DNA from: Prunus persica
Taxonomy: Eukaryota; Streptophyta; Magnoliopsida; Rosales; Rosaceae
Direction of reading: 5' to 3'
NCBI RefSeq assembly: GCF_000346465.2
Contig: NC_034014.1
Location: 18,611,956-18,675,955, forward strand
DNA length: 64,000 bases
Every line of letters starts with the position of its first letter. Position 1 is the first letter of the stretch. Shown here one piece after another: positions 49,106-59,920 of this stretch. A model generated the notes under the pieces. The model saw nothing but the letters and a program-made list of their open reading frames with translations, did not search any database and had not been told where the DNA came from. Both the position numbers and the translations under genes were made by a program.

Positions 49106-50930
49106 CTAATCAAATAATGAATCAAAATCAACCGAGTCGTCGCCAGTATGCGGCTCGGAGGACGGGGCGTTCACCGGGGCAGTGGTCTGGTGGGGATGCC
49201 CGGGATGGACGGGCTCAGAGGTCGGCGCATCAAAATGCGGGACTGGAATGCCGAACTGTGCGAGGGACTGCAGAATGACCGACATCTGGCTCTGAAGAGT
49301 GGCCACCTGTGCTGTCAAAGCAGTGACCTGACTGTTTGACTGCGCCGATGAACGAGGTCGAGGTTCCCTCCGCCGGGCATTCCCCATCCCTCGACAATAT
49401 GTCCCCGGCCTCCTCCTGAGAGTCTGATCCAACGTCTCCGTCAAGATCTGAAATCCAGCATCCGGTGGAGGAGCCACAGACTCGATCGGAGTCTCGGGAG
49501 GAAGCTGGGAGGCGGACTCCTGAAGAACAAGCTGGCTCCTCTCCACCATCGTCGTCTGTTGAACATAACATAAAATATAAATTAAAACATGCATATAAAT
49601 TGAATGCGTAACATAAGAATTAAAATTAAATAATACTTACATGAAGGGACTCGGCCAACTCATTCCCGGGTCGAACATAAACGTCACCAAAGACGTCGAT
49701 CTCTGGGAACTTGGACCCCTCCTAAATTGAACAAGAGAAGAAAAATATTAGTATGAAAAAAATAAATTAATAAAAAAATTTGTGATTATTAGTATCAAAA
49801 ATGAAATAAAAATTTTGTGATTATTACCCGACGCCGTGCATCCATCCTATAAGAAAAGGGTCTGGAGCCGGAATGGTGGAGAAGGGTCTTCTTCTTCCTA
49901 TTACCCTTATTCACTTGGGCTTTATTCTGTTATACAAAAAATGAAACGTATTAGTTAAAATATAAAAAATTAAATAATAATGAAATAAAAAAATAAAATA
50001 AACATTAATAAGTAATAAGTAATAATTAAACAAATATAATTAAAAAAATACCGCAAATTCGGGCGCTTGAAAATGAGCGCAGAGCCACTCCCAACTATCC
50101 TCCCGCCCCTCAAGCTCCTTCGGGCAACCCTCCTGAAGAGCGACTTGCGGATCATCATAGGCCTGAAAATGGTAGTGCAAGTCGCTCTTCCACTGCTTGT
50201 ACCTCTCAGCGAAGAGTCTGTTGACGTACGTCAACGACTCTTCGTCGAGATCCTCCAAGTTATAGTTCGTCTGCAATCAATTAATTAGATACGTTAAGTA
50301 ATAGAAATATACACAATTTTAAAGAAAAATAATGAAAATGTAAGGTACATACCGACAACTGGCCGCGAACCTCCGCCTGGATCTCGTCAGGCATGACCCT
50401 CCAAGACTTCCATTGCATCGGGCAATGGGTCCGCACGACGTGGCCAATGTCGTGGGCCAAGGAGCTATGCAACTCCGCCGTCGGTGCAGCCCGATGGCGC
50501 TCGTCGTATCCGATGCTGATACGACTGTTGGTCACCCGGGTGACCTTCGCCGTCTTCAGCTGACGACACGGTCCTCGGGTGTTCCTCTTCGCTGCAAAGA
50601 AATAAGGTATTAATGTTAAATAAAAAAACATTGTCAAATTTCAATATAAAATTAACAATACAAAAGTGTAGTTATACCTGGCTGTGATCCCGAGGCACCA
50701 GTACCGTCGGTCGATGTCGTGTCGATGGTGTCGGTGGGCCGGTGCCGCTGCCTAGCACTAGCTGGCTGCGCCACGGATGACGCAGATGACACAGGCGCCT
50801 GGGGCGCCCCGGGACCAACCACCACGTGGTCCAGCAAAGCAGGAGCAGTGGCAGCAGATGCCGACTGAGCCGGGGGATCCGAACTCGGTGCAGTCGTCAT
50901 CGACCTACCACGTCTAATCAAGTCTGACAT
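49106..50930 (-). CDS. TNPA-like CACTA protein (Transposase_24 family)
   Basis: Six exons on the minus strand, 50930-50678, 50591-50353, 50270-50052, 49926-49828, 49721-49641 and 49555-49106, all with GT-AG introns and consistent phase, give an uninterrupted 446-residue protein ending in TAG. It opens MSDLIRRGRSMTTAPSS with an Ala/Pro/Ser-rich N-terminus (about 1-80). The Transposase_24-type core (about 85-240) has RGPCRQLK, ISIGYDERHRAAPTAELHSS, PMQWKSWRVMPDEIQAEVR, LFAERYKQWKSDLHYHFQ and DSWEWLCAHFQ. A C-terminal coiled coil (VTALTAQVATLQSQMSVIL) precedes an acidic tail. Such proteins bind subterminal motifs of their own element. It lies downstream of TNP2 in the same orientation. No lesion seen. 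Confidence 0.85.
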
Positions 50931-50959
50931 CTGTACATATAATTTCATTCAGAATTTAA

Positions 50960-51600
50960 ACTAATTAATTAAAAGCATAGCCTAACCTAGGGTTTGGAAT
51001 TTCGGAGTATCCGGGACTCCGATCAACGATCGGTCGAATCCTAAACGATCCTAGAAACATAAAGGTACAACTACGTGAGTTTCAGTTCGATCCAACGGTC
51101 CGAACATATCAAACCTGGAAATCGCACAATAGGCGAAATCCGATCAAGACTCAAACGGCAACCAAATTCAAATCCGAGCAAACCTAAGCGCTCGTGACAA
51201 ACAGGGGATTGCTCTGGGACCCAGTGCCCCACTGCCACAGTATCCCACCCGCCACCACACGCGCCGGCAGTGCGTGGGTGTCCAAAGCGATAAAATTCGC
51301 CGGAAAATTCTAAAAACTAAGGGCCAAGGTTCCTACCCTAGGTTGAAAACATTAATTGGAGCCACTTTTGTTCTCGGACGGACCCCGAAAAATGGCCGGA
51401 AGTGGCCGGATTTGACATTCTCAAACCGGCCAAAACCTAGGTTTTAATTCCTATTTCCTACAGCAAAAATTCAGTAAATCCTAACCAACCATCAGCTAGA
51501 GCACAAAAAGTAGTCGAGAAATCATACCTCAAGCGTCGGAAATGGCGGCCGGAGGAGAGAGAAATCGACGGCGAAGATTCGGGACAAAACCGACGACACG
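50960..51600 (-). repeat. Block shared with the solo-LTR-like element at 19370-20060
   Basis: Upstream of the TNPA-like gene, 50960-51600 matches 19370-20060 in the same orientation. Shared words include CAATAGGCGAAATCCG, CCACCACACGCGCCGGCAGT and CCTACCCTAGGT. On the minus strand it ends in a C/G-rich 5' leader with a possible donor (CGCTTGAG|GTATG, near 51527), so it likely acts as the promoter and leader of this gene. Confidence 0.75.
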
Positions 51601-51764
51601 CAACGGCAGGGAGGCGGCGACGGCAGGGAGGCGGCTGAGGTGACGGCAGGGAGGTGGCTGAGGAACGAACGGAGAGAGAGGGCGGAGGCGACGGCGGAGA
51701 GAGAAGGGAGGAAAACCAGAAATGGGGAAGAAGGAGGCTCGGGTCGTTTCTGAAGATTTATTCG

Positions 51765-52530
51765 ACGTTGCGCGACGAACCATAACTCCGTCGCGCAAAA
51801 TCGCATTAATGAATCTTGCGCGACGGAAATATCGTCGCGCAAAGTGGCCCTAATCAACCTTGCGCGACGGAAACAACGGGATTCGTCGCGCAAAACACAT
51901 TCTGGCCGCCAAAATTTTGGGATTTAGGGTTTAGCGGGAGGCTGAAACTGAAGGGTCTGTGCCTTTTGCGCGACGAAGCAAGCAAGCGTCGCGCAATATT
52001 ATCATTGCGCGACGCAAATGTTTCTGTTCGTCGCGCAAAACACTTTCTGGCCGCCAAAATTTTGAGATTTAGGGTTTAGCGGGAGGCTGAAACTGAAGGG
52101 TCTGTGCCTTTTGCGCGACGAAGTAAGTACGCGTCGCGCAATATCTGTCGCGCAAAATGGCATTCATGAACCATGCGCGACGGAAGCACCCGTGTTCGTC
52201 GCGCAAATCACCTCTGGCCGCCAAAATTTTGGGGTTTAGGGTTGGGCTGAAACTGAAGGGTCTTTGCCTTTTGCGCGACGAAGTAACTACGCGTCGCGCA
52301 ATATCTGTCGCGCAAAATGGATTGCGCGACGTTTTTATTCTGTTCGTCGCGCCAGTTCAGAATTTCATTCGGTTGAAATTTTCACTAAGTGTTCAAAGGG
52401 GATGGAGGGGTGAACTGTGTGTCCCAGATTGCGCGACGAATATGAGAATATCCGTCGCGCAATCTTTATGACTTTCACTTTGCGCGACGAAATTAACATT
52501 ATTCGTCGCGCAAAACCGAAACCCTAAAAT
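51765..52530. repeat. Internal hairpin array with ~150-bp higher-order units
   Basis: The TTGCGCGACGAA motif and its complement recur as in the termini. Larger units starting GGCCGCCAAAATTTT at 51904, 52049 and 52216 (spacing 145 and 167) carry one to three hairpins each. Located between the two transposon genes. Confidence 0.88.
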
Positions 52531-53204
52531 GTAAACCCTAAGCCGTAAGCCCTAAGCCCGAAACCCTAAACCCTAAAATAGTTTCAATGATCCAACCGGC
52601 AAACTTATTTTTTTATACTTGGAGATCGTATACGCCAAAAATCAAAACGACCAAACATTCAGATATCAGAAAACGGGACAAAATATTTCGATGGTTATAA
52701 ATGAAAAGTCATGATTTAACGGTTATTTTAATTCCGATTTTGATCATTTTTTGCAGCAACATTTGTTGACCCTATATGAATACAATGACTGAATTTGATC
52801 TTCAATTTCAGATTTTTACACTAGGGGATACCACATAAACGTTAAGTTACATTTTGACAAATGTATGAACAAATTTTTGAGTTTTTGGTGAATAGACGAT
52901 TTTGATAGCACACGCAGTCTACGAAACTAGTTTCACCCATCCAGCCGTCAAACTTGTTTTTTTATAATTCGAGATCATAGACAACAAAATTCGGCCCAAA
53001 AAAACATTCAGAGATTAAGTAACGGGGTAAAGCTTTTCAACGGTTCTAAATAAAAAGTGATGATTGAACGGTTATTTGAACTCCGATGTTGATGATTTTT
53101 TGCACCAACAGTCCTACACTCCATATGAATACAATGAAATACTTCGATCGCCAATTTGAAATATATATGTGTGTATATATTATACTATAACGTAACCTAA
53201 TATA
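52531..53204. other. Spacer between internal arrays
   Basis: Contains CCCTAAACCC-like words (52530-52580), which are AAACCCT-related but too few to be telomeric, and two diverged copies of a sequence with TTTTTATA.TT.GAGATC (about 52600 and 52955, ~360 bp apart). No gene. Confidence 0.5.
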
Positions 53205-53390
53205 TATTTGCGCGACGAAGTTCTTCTTATCGTCGCGCAAAAATCCCAGACGCGACGCATTCATGTTCGTCGCGAAAACTATTGCGACGAGGTTGGTTCG
53301 TCGCGCAAAATTTACGCGACGCATTTTTTTGCGTCGCGTATGGTATTTTTGCGCGACGATAATGTGTCTTCGTCGCGCAAGGATTTGGCG
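53205..53390. repeat. Small internal hairpin array
   Basis: Five to six copies of the GCGCGACGAA/TTCGTCGCGC motif occur between 53211 and 53383, just downstream of the TNP2 gene end. Confidence 0.85.
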
Positions 53391-53911
53391 CCATAACTCC
53401 TCCTTTAATTCAAATTGTGTATGCTTTGTATTTTTGGGAAAGGTTTTGTATTCATCATTTTTTATGCTTTGTATTTTTTGGGAAGGCTTTGTATTTCTTC
53501 ATCAAAACCAAACTAAATTGATAATTAAGATTTGAATCGACCGAATTTATCGGTTTGACTAGATTGATGCCACTAATCATGAACCAAAGTGAAGAAAAAT
53601 AAGTGGCACACAGCTAATATTGGAGAAATAACTTAAATTTTCTGTTTAAACATGAAGAAATAACTATATCTCAAAAGAAAAAGATAATAATTGAAGAGGC
53701 CTTAAGGCGTGAATAAATAAATAAATAAATAAAAACCAATCAACAAGCATGGGGTCGTAATAAGTACTGACTAAAGTATTGACATTCCACTGAAGTTTGT
53801 GATGAAATATGGAGAATGAATACACAACTACATATGGACAACTACATATATTCAAAGATTTGTATTACACAAAATGAATACACTAACATAATAAATTTAC
53901 AAATAAATTCA

Positions 53912-56900
53912 TTATTCATCATCTGAACTATAATAACTTTCGTTATCGTCGCTATCATCACTCTCGGTCTCCCAATCTTCTTCCTCCTCCTCCTCTATAA
54001 CTGCATCATTGGCGTTGCTAGGGCCCACTGCAACATCGTATCGGGGAAGATCACCGAGGTCAATTGTAATTGACTGAATCGGTATTTCGACTGAAGCCAC
54101 TCCTTCTATTTGAAACGGTTCTTGTATAACATTTGTATCTCGAAGTGTTTCCGCATCATTTTCCATTGAAGATTCTAAACGTTGGTCAGCCACATTGTCG
54201 ACGTCGTTGTCACTTGGGTCTAGTTCTGGTATATCATACACGTTCCTATGATCCATCTTCTGCACAACTTTCCACCCGTTCCCGGCTTTAGGGTCATCTA
54301 GATACACAATTTGGGACGCCATGTTTGCCAAAATGTACGGGTCGTCATCATACCAAGTTCTGTTAATGTTCACAGACAGTACTCCATGGTCGATTTTAAC
54401 ACTTCCCGCCCTATTTGGGTTGGTATCGAACCATCGACACTTAAACATGATGACTTGGTATCGATCTTTGTAAAGCAATTGCACGACAGTTGTCAGTTTG
54501 CCATAGAAATCAATGTCCGTACTTTCGCCTCCACCTGGGACATGGACACCGCTGTTTTGCGTACACAACTTGTCATCTGTGCGGCCCCCAAAAATTTGAC
54601 GCCGTTAACATTACAACCCGAGAACAATTCAGCGCGAATTGGGCCGAACGCCAAGTTATATAACTCATCACTGTAAGTGGGGGAATTCGATGATTTCAAT
54701 TTATTCACCTAATAGTATACAAAACCAATTACATGTTAGTCTGACAAAATTAAATACTAAAATTTATATTTGTCAATGAGAAAACACTTATAACTTACAG
54801 AATCCAAAACCCATTGTGGAAATAATTCACGGTGTTTCCGGGCAACCAAATGTGATGGATGTTCTCGCTTCATCATCTGTTCATGCTCATCTAAGTAGGC
54901 CATTATCTCATCACAATTGTTTAGTACGAACCAATGCGCTACCTCCATGTCATTTCTAGAAAACGACTCTCCTCGTCCAGGATCTCCAAATGGTCGTGCG
55001 CTTTGGGCAAAAACAGAAAGTTTTTCATTTCTCATACCTCCGTCATTATTGCGTTGAGGACGATTGAAAACCGTCTCCACATCTTTTAAATACATTCCAC
55101 AGAAAGTAAGCGACTCATATTGAACCCAAGCCTCTATAATTGATCCTTCGGGCTTTGCCCTGTTGCGTACACTTTTTTTCAGCTCTCCGAGAAGCCTGCC
55201 AAAATAAAACGATATGATACAAATTAGCAAACTGTCGATAATGATGCATACACAAATGATAAAGATTATATACCTTTCTATTGGATACATCCATCGATAG
55301 TTGACAGGACCAGCAAGCAATGCCTCTTCTAGCAAGTGAACCATCACGTGCATCATACTTGTAAAGAAAGCTGGAGGAAATATCATCTCAAACTTGCATA
55401 GGACTTGGACAATGTCATGGCGCAACTGAAACATGTCTGTCCTTCGCAATGTTTTTGCCGTCAGTTGGGAAAAAAATCTGGATAACAACATGATTGGCTT
55501 CACCACATCTTCCGGCAGTAGGTGTCGAATACCCACAGGAAGTAGGCGTTGCATGAACACATGGCAGTCATGGCTCTTAAGTCCAGTAAATTTACCCCCA
55601 TCGACATTCACGCAACGTGCGATATTAGAAGCATACCCATCGGGAAATTTGACAGACGATACAAACTTTAGAAACTCCTTTTTGTCATTCGGTTTCATAG
55701 AAAAGAATGCAAGATCCCTTCTAGCTTTATCACTGTCCTTATTCATCCATAAACCCCTTCGTATGCCCATTCTTTCCAAATCAAGACGAGCTTTGATCGT
55801 GTCCTTCGTCTTCCCCTCGATATCTAAAATCGTGCCCACCAATGTGTCGAATACATTTTTCTCAACATGCATCACATCTAGATTGTGCCTCAATTTCAGT
55901 TTCGACCAATATGGGAGCTCAAAAAACATAGGCTTGTACGTCCAGTTCAAATGTGTAGCAGGTCTGGTCCGACTAACTGTTTTCCCGAACGGAGCAAAAT
56001 CCAAACGGTTCAGCTGTTCCAAGATCTCATCACCAGACCATTCTCTAGGTCTGAGGCGACGCTCTGTGTTCCCGTCGAACTCTTTATCTTTTTCTCGCCA
56101 CTCGTGGTCCCATGGCAACCATCTCCAATGACCAAGGTAACAAACTTTTCCCGCGTGCCAACCAGAAGTTACATCTTCCTTGCATACAGGACATGCCATA
56201 TAACCCTTTGTGCTCCACCCAGAAACCATTGCATATGCTGGAAAATCATTCACAGTCCACATAACTGCTGCTCGCAAAGTGAACATCCTCCCAGTTGATT
56301 TATCGTACGTGCGAACACCGTTTGTCCATAAATCCTTCAGCTCATCAACCAGAGGCCTTAAGTACACATCAATTGACCTGCCAGGATCCTCAGTTATCAA
56401 AACAGTCATCATCATGTATTCTTTTTTCATGCATTTCCAAGGCGGAAAATTATATGGGAAGGCGAAAATCGGCCAAGTGCTGTGGTGTTGGTTTAAAACC
56501 CCATACGGATTGAATTCGTCAGTGGCAAGTCTCAATCTTACATTTCGGGGATCAGCAGCAAACTCGGGGAACGTTCGATCGAACTCTTTCCATGCCTCCC
56601 CATCTGCAGGATGCCGCATCACATCATCGTCTACCCGTTTTTCCTTATGCCATCTCATGTCTGTGGCAGTATGCGTCGACATATACAATCGCTGCAACCT
56701 AGGTTTAAGGGGCAGATAACGCATGACTTTTTGTGGTATCTTAGTCGTTCTATTCTGGGATGTCATTTTGAACCTCGACTCATTGCATATAGGGCATGTA
56801 TCCAACGTTTCATGCTCTTTGTAGAATAACATGCAATTATTTTTGCAAGCGTGGATTTTTTCATAACCCAATCCGAGACCGTGCAACACCTTCTGTGCAT

Positions 56901-57501
56901 GTTTATGGTCTTTCGGCAAACAATTGTCCGTCGGAAGCATTCTCTTGAAAACCCCCAAAAAGTAATCGAAACACAAGTTCGACATACGATACTTTATTTT
57001 TCCGTGCATTAGCTCCACAATGGCAGTGAGAACGGAAAAGCTCTCGCACCCCGGGTATAACTCTTGGTTGGCATTTTTTAACAGTTTTTCATACTGTTCA
57101 AACTCCGCACTGTCTATTGGTGTAGGCACGTCATCTTCCCCTTCCTGATTGATGTTGGTCGATGCGAATGGAAAAGCATCATGTATAATACCCATGACTT
57201 GATCATTAGGATCCACAATAGGTTCAACATTGTCCACTCTTGGGGCATTTGAAGACGAAGCATGCTCTACTTGTTCGCCGTAAAGGTTCCAAATGCTATA
57301 TGTTTCAATCATTCCATTCCTTACTAAATGAAATCCAACATTTTCAATTGTCTCCAACAACGTGTTGTTACACCTCCTACAAGGACAACGGATTCTAGTT
57401 GCACCCGGGTTGTGTCTACGTGCAAACTCAATAAAATCCTCGATTCCATCCAAGTATTCGTCTGCGCATCTATTCGGGTTCTGTATCCACCTTCTGTCCA
57501 T
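53912..57501 (-). CDS. TNP2-type CACTA transposase, one frameshift in the last exon
   Basis: Exons 57501-55274, 55195-54799 and 54708-53912. The start MDRRWIQNPNRCADEYLDGI opens a transposase-associated domain (about 1-75, with CPCRRCNN). The TNP2 core covers roughly 220-500 (ACKNNCMLFYKEHETLDTC, STWPIFAFPYNFPPWKCMKK, MWTVNDFPAYAMVSGW), then LRHNLDVMHVEKNVFDTLVG and a DUF4218 region (about 640-760). Intron 1 (55273-55196, 78 bp) is in-frame and stop-free, so the ORF reads through it. The last exon encodes DUF4216 (YSDELYNLAFGP; FKCRWFDTNP; NMASQIVYLDDPKAG) and an acidic tail. One base is missing around the C5A5 run at 54585-54594: exon 3 is 797 nt where 798 keeps frame. It could be an assembly error. 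Confidence 0.88.
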
Positions 57502-58299
57502 AATTCCTGAAACCACAATCATGACACAACAATCACAACAACTTCATACGAAGTTATAATGTCACCTTATGCCTCCGGCAAGGGCCCTATCCCATTCGGG
57601 AATGCATAGTCCTGTCACGTCACCTACGGCTACATGAGATTAGATTTCGACGTGGATTAATTTCGGCAGCATCTCGACACAGTTCTTGAAGTGGGCATAG
57701 GTATAAATACCTACGTACCACCCGAAGAACGTACCGAGATGACACCGAAATCTCCACAATCGAAACCTAATCCTGTAGCCGAAGATTATGTGACAACACT
57801 ATGCATTACCAAACTGTCCAAATAATGGGACAATTCAAGAATTAATTGGACCGCAGTCATGCATTACGCATCCATGCACGAAATCCAACTAATCTCGAAC
57901 GGGAAACTACGTGTTACTAAACATAAAAATAAAAGTACGAAGTTAATTTCAATTAACTTCGTACATCACAACACATTGTGCTATGTCACGCACAATTTCA
58001 CAACATTATACACATATAACTTCACAAAAAAATTACAAACATAACAAACAAACTTTTACAATAACATACCTTCTCAATCGTTCTCCACCAATCACCAATC
58101 ACAAATATCCCTAACGATAACAAAATTAATAGCGTTACTATGAATTTACATTAATACATTTAAACTAACGACAAAAAATACATACCCAATGAACGTACTG
58201 AATTCACAGCAGAGCAACGGCAGGGAGAGTGAGAGAGAAGCAAAATACAGTGGGAGAGTGAGAGAGAAGCAATGGCAGATACTAAAATGAAGAAGAAAG
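57502..58299. other. TNP2 5' region
   Basis: The region between the TNP2 start codon and the right subterminal array has no coding signal. It should contain the promoter and 5' leader; on the minus strand TGGTTTCAG near 57511 could be a leader-intron acceptor, but no donor is certain. Confidence 0.4.
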
Positions 58300-59015
58300 A
58301 CTTTGCGCGACGAACAACCCAGTCCGTCGCGCAAAATGCCGTCGCGAAAACCCACTTTTCCGTCGCACAAAAAAACATTTCCGTCGCGCAATTGCCTGCC
58401 GACATCAGGTTTTTTGCACGACGAATAAAATTATCCGTCGCACAAACATCCGTCGCGCAAATAACATTATTCGTCGCGCAAGGTTTCGATTACGTCGCGC
58501 AAATAACATTTATTTCGTCGCACAAGATAGCACCGGCATTACACTTTACGCGACGAAGCTAATTCCGTCGCGCAAAAAAAGTTTTCCCACCCTGCATTTT
58601 GCCGCCAAAATTAAGTAACCCTCGTTTTCTTACGCGACGGTACATATTTCCGTCGCGCTAAGGCGTCTTTTGAGACGAAAAAGTTCGTCGCGCAAAGTTT
58701 TTTACAGCAAAAAAAATTAGACAATTTTCTGTCCATCTTTACGCGACGAAACATTTAGATTGTCGCGCAATATTGTCATGCGCGACGATTGTTTTCGTCG
58801 CGCAAGATTCTGGCGCCAAAAAAAAAACCGGTGTTTTTTCCCCGACCTTTGCGCGACGAAATTAGTGTTGGTCGCGCATAGATTGTTTGCGCGACGAAAA
58901 TTTTTCGTCGCGCAAGTGTTCTGCTGTTTGCGCTCCGGTATTTTTTTTTCGTCGCAATAGTGATTTTTGCGCGACGAAAATATGTTCGTCGCGCAAACTT
59001 CCGTCGCGCAAATAG
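58300..59015. repeat. Right subterminal hairpin array
   Basis: The same inverted core words as in the left array occur at short spacing up to the CACTA terminus, for example TTTGCGCGACGAAAA facing TTTTTCGTCGCGCAA near 58887-58915. Confidence 0.9.
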
Positions 59016-59033
59016 TAAATCGTAGTAGTGTTC

Positions 59034-59051
59034 CTCATCTCTCATTTCTGT

Positions 59052-59109
<58 letters not shown>

Positions 59110-59370
59110 CTTTTCTTATGTCTCCCAGGTTTTGCCCTCGTCAAACCATGTTGATCGAAACCATTGGTTCAATTGATAGTCGGCAAGCCGACAATATCGA
59201 CGTCGGTGGAGGTCTTGTTTGTAGCATTCTGACCACCGTTAGTTCGGTTGCCGGTTTGTGTAATTGAAGCGAACCCACCCCTATTGAAAGAGTGATAATT
59301 TTTCATTTCAAAATGTTGAACGCCAAAATTAAAATTAAGAATAAAAAGGAAAAAATTAATGCACTACTAA
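59034..59370. other. Spacer with (TC)n tract between CACTA and Harbinger
   Basis: A (CT)n run occupies 59053-59106, next to the CACTA right end. The rest has no recognised content. TAA at 59368-59370 is the Harbinger target duplication. Confidence 0.8.
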
Positions 59371-59920
59371 GAGCAACTCCACCCATTTGCCCTTAGCCAT
59401 GGCAAGGGGGGAGTTAGGGCAGCCACTATTCACGTGAATAGTGGTTGCCCTTGCAAATAGTATTTTGTGTTTCCACCCATTGCCATGGCTAAGGGCAATT
59501 ACTATTCATTTTTTTGTTTTTATCACAACTTTTTTAATGAAAATAATTAATTTGGATAATATTTTCAGATAAGATTTCCCGGGTTCCTACGTGTCAAGAC
59601 TATTCATAATCAGATAAAATTTTCGGATAAGATTTTCGGATTCAAATTTCGGATGAATTTCAAAATTCAAATTTCAGATAAATTTTTGGGTTCAAATTTC
59701 GAATGAATTTCAAAATTCAAATTTCATATAAATTTGGGTTCAAATTTCGGATGAATTTTAAATTTCAGATAAGATTTTCATCCAATCAAATCAAGCCACG
59801 TGGCATGTCTATCTTGCCAAAATTTTCTATAAAACCAGAGGCTCGGCTCATACCTCTCACACCACATCTTTCTATATTTTCATTTCTCAGAGTTTAGATT
59901 TCATACTTCATTCATTCTCA

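Larger units (their letters stand above)
48378..59030 (-). mobile_element. Near-complete CACTA (En/Spm) transposon, 10653 bp
   Basis: The left end reads CACTACTGCATTTTACAC and the complement of the right end CACTACTACGATTTAC, both followed by (T)TTGCGCGACG. TTC is duplicated at both flanks (48375-48377, 59031-59033). Two minus-strand genes, TNP2 then TNPA-like, lie inside, transcribed from the right end toward the left. Arrays of TTGCGCGACGAA/TTCGTCGCGCAA hairpins fill both subterminal regions and two internal intervals. Near-intact genes and perfect target duplication argue for recent activity. Confidence 0.95.

Noticed and set aside
52530..52580. Interstitial telomere repeat
   Set aside because: Only a few CCCTAAACCC-like words with irregular spacing; not a (TTTAGGG)n array.
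59028..59267. Ser/Leu-repeat frames at the right CACTA border
   Set aside because: Encoded by the (CT)n microsatellite.
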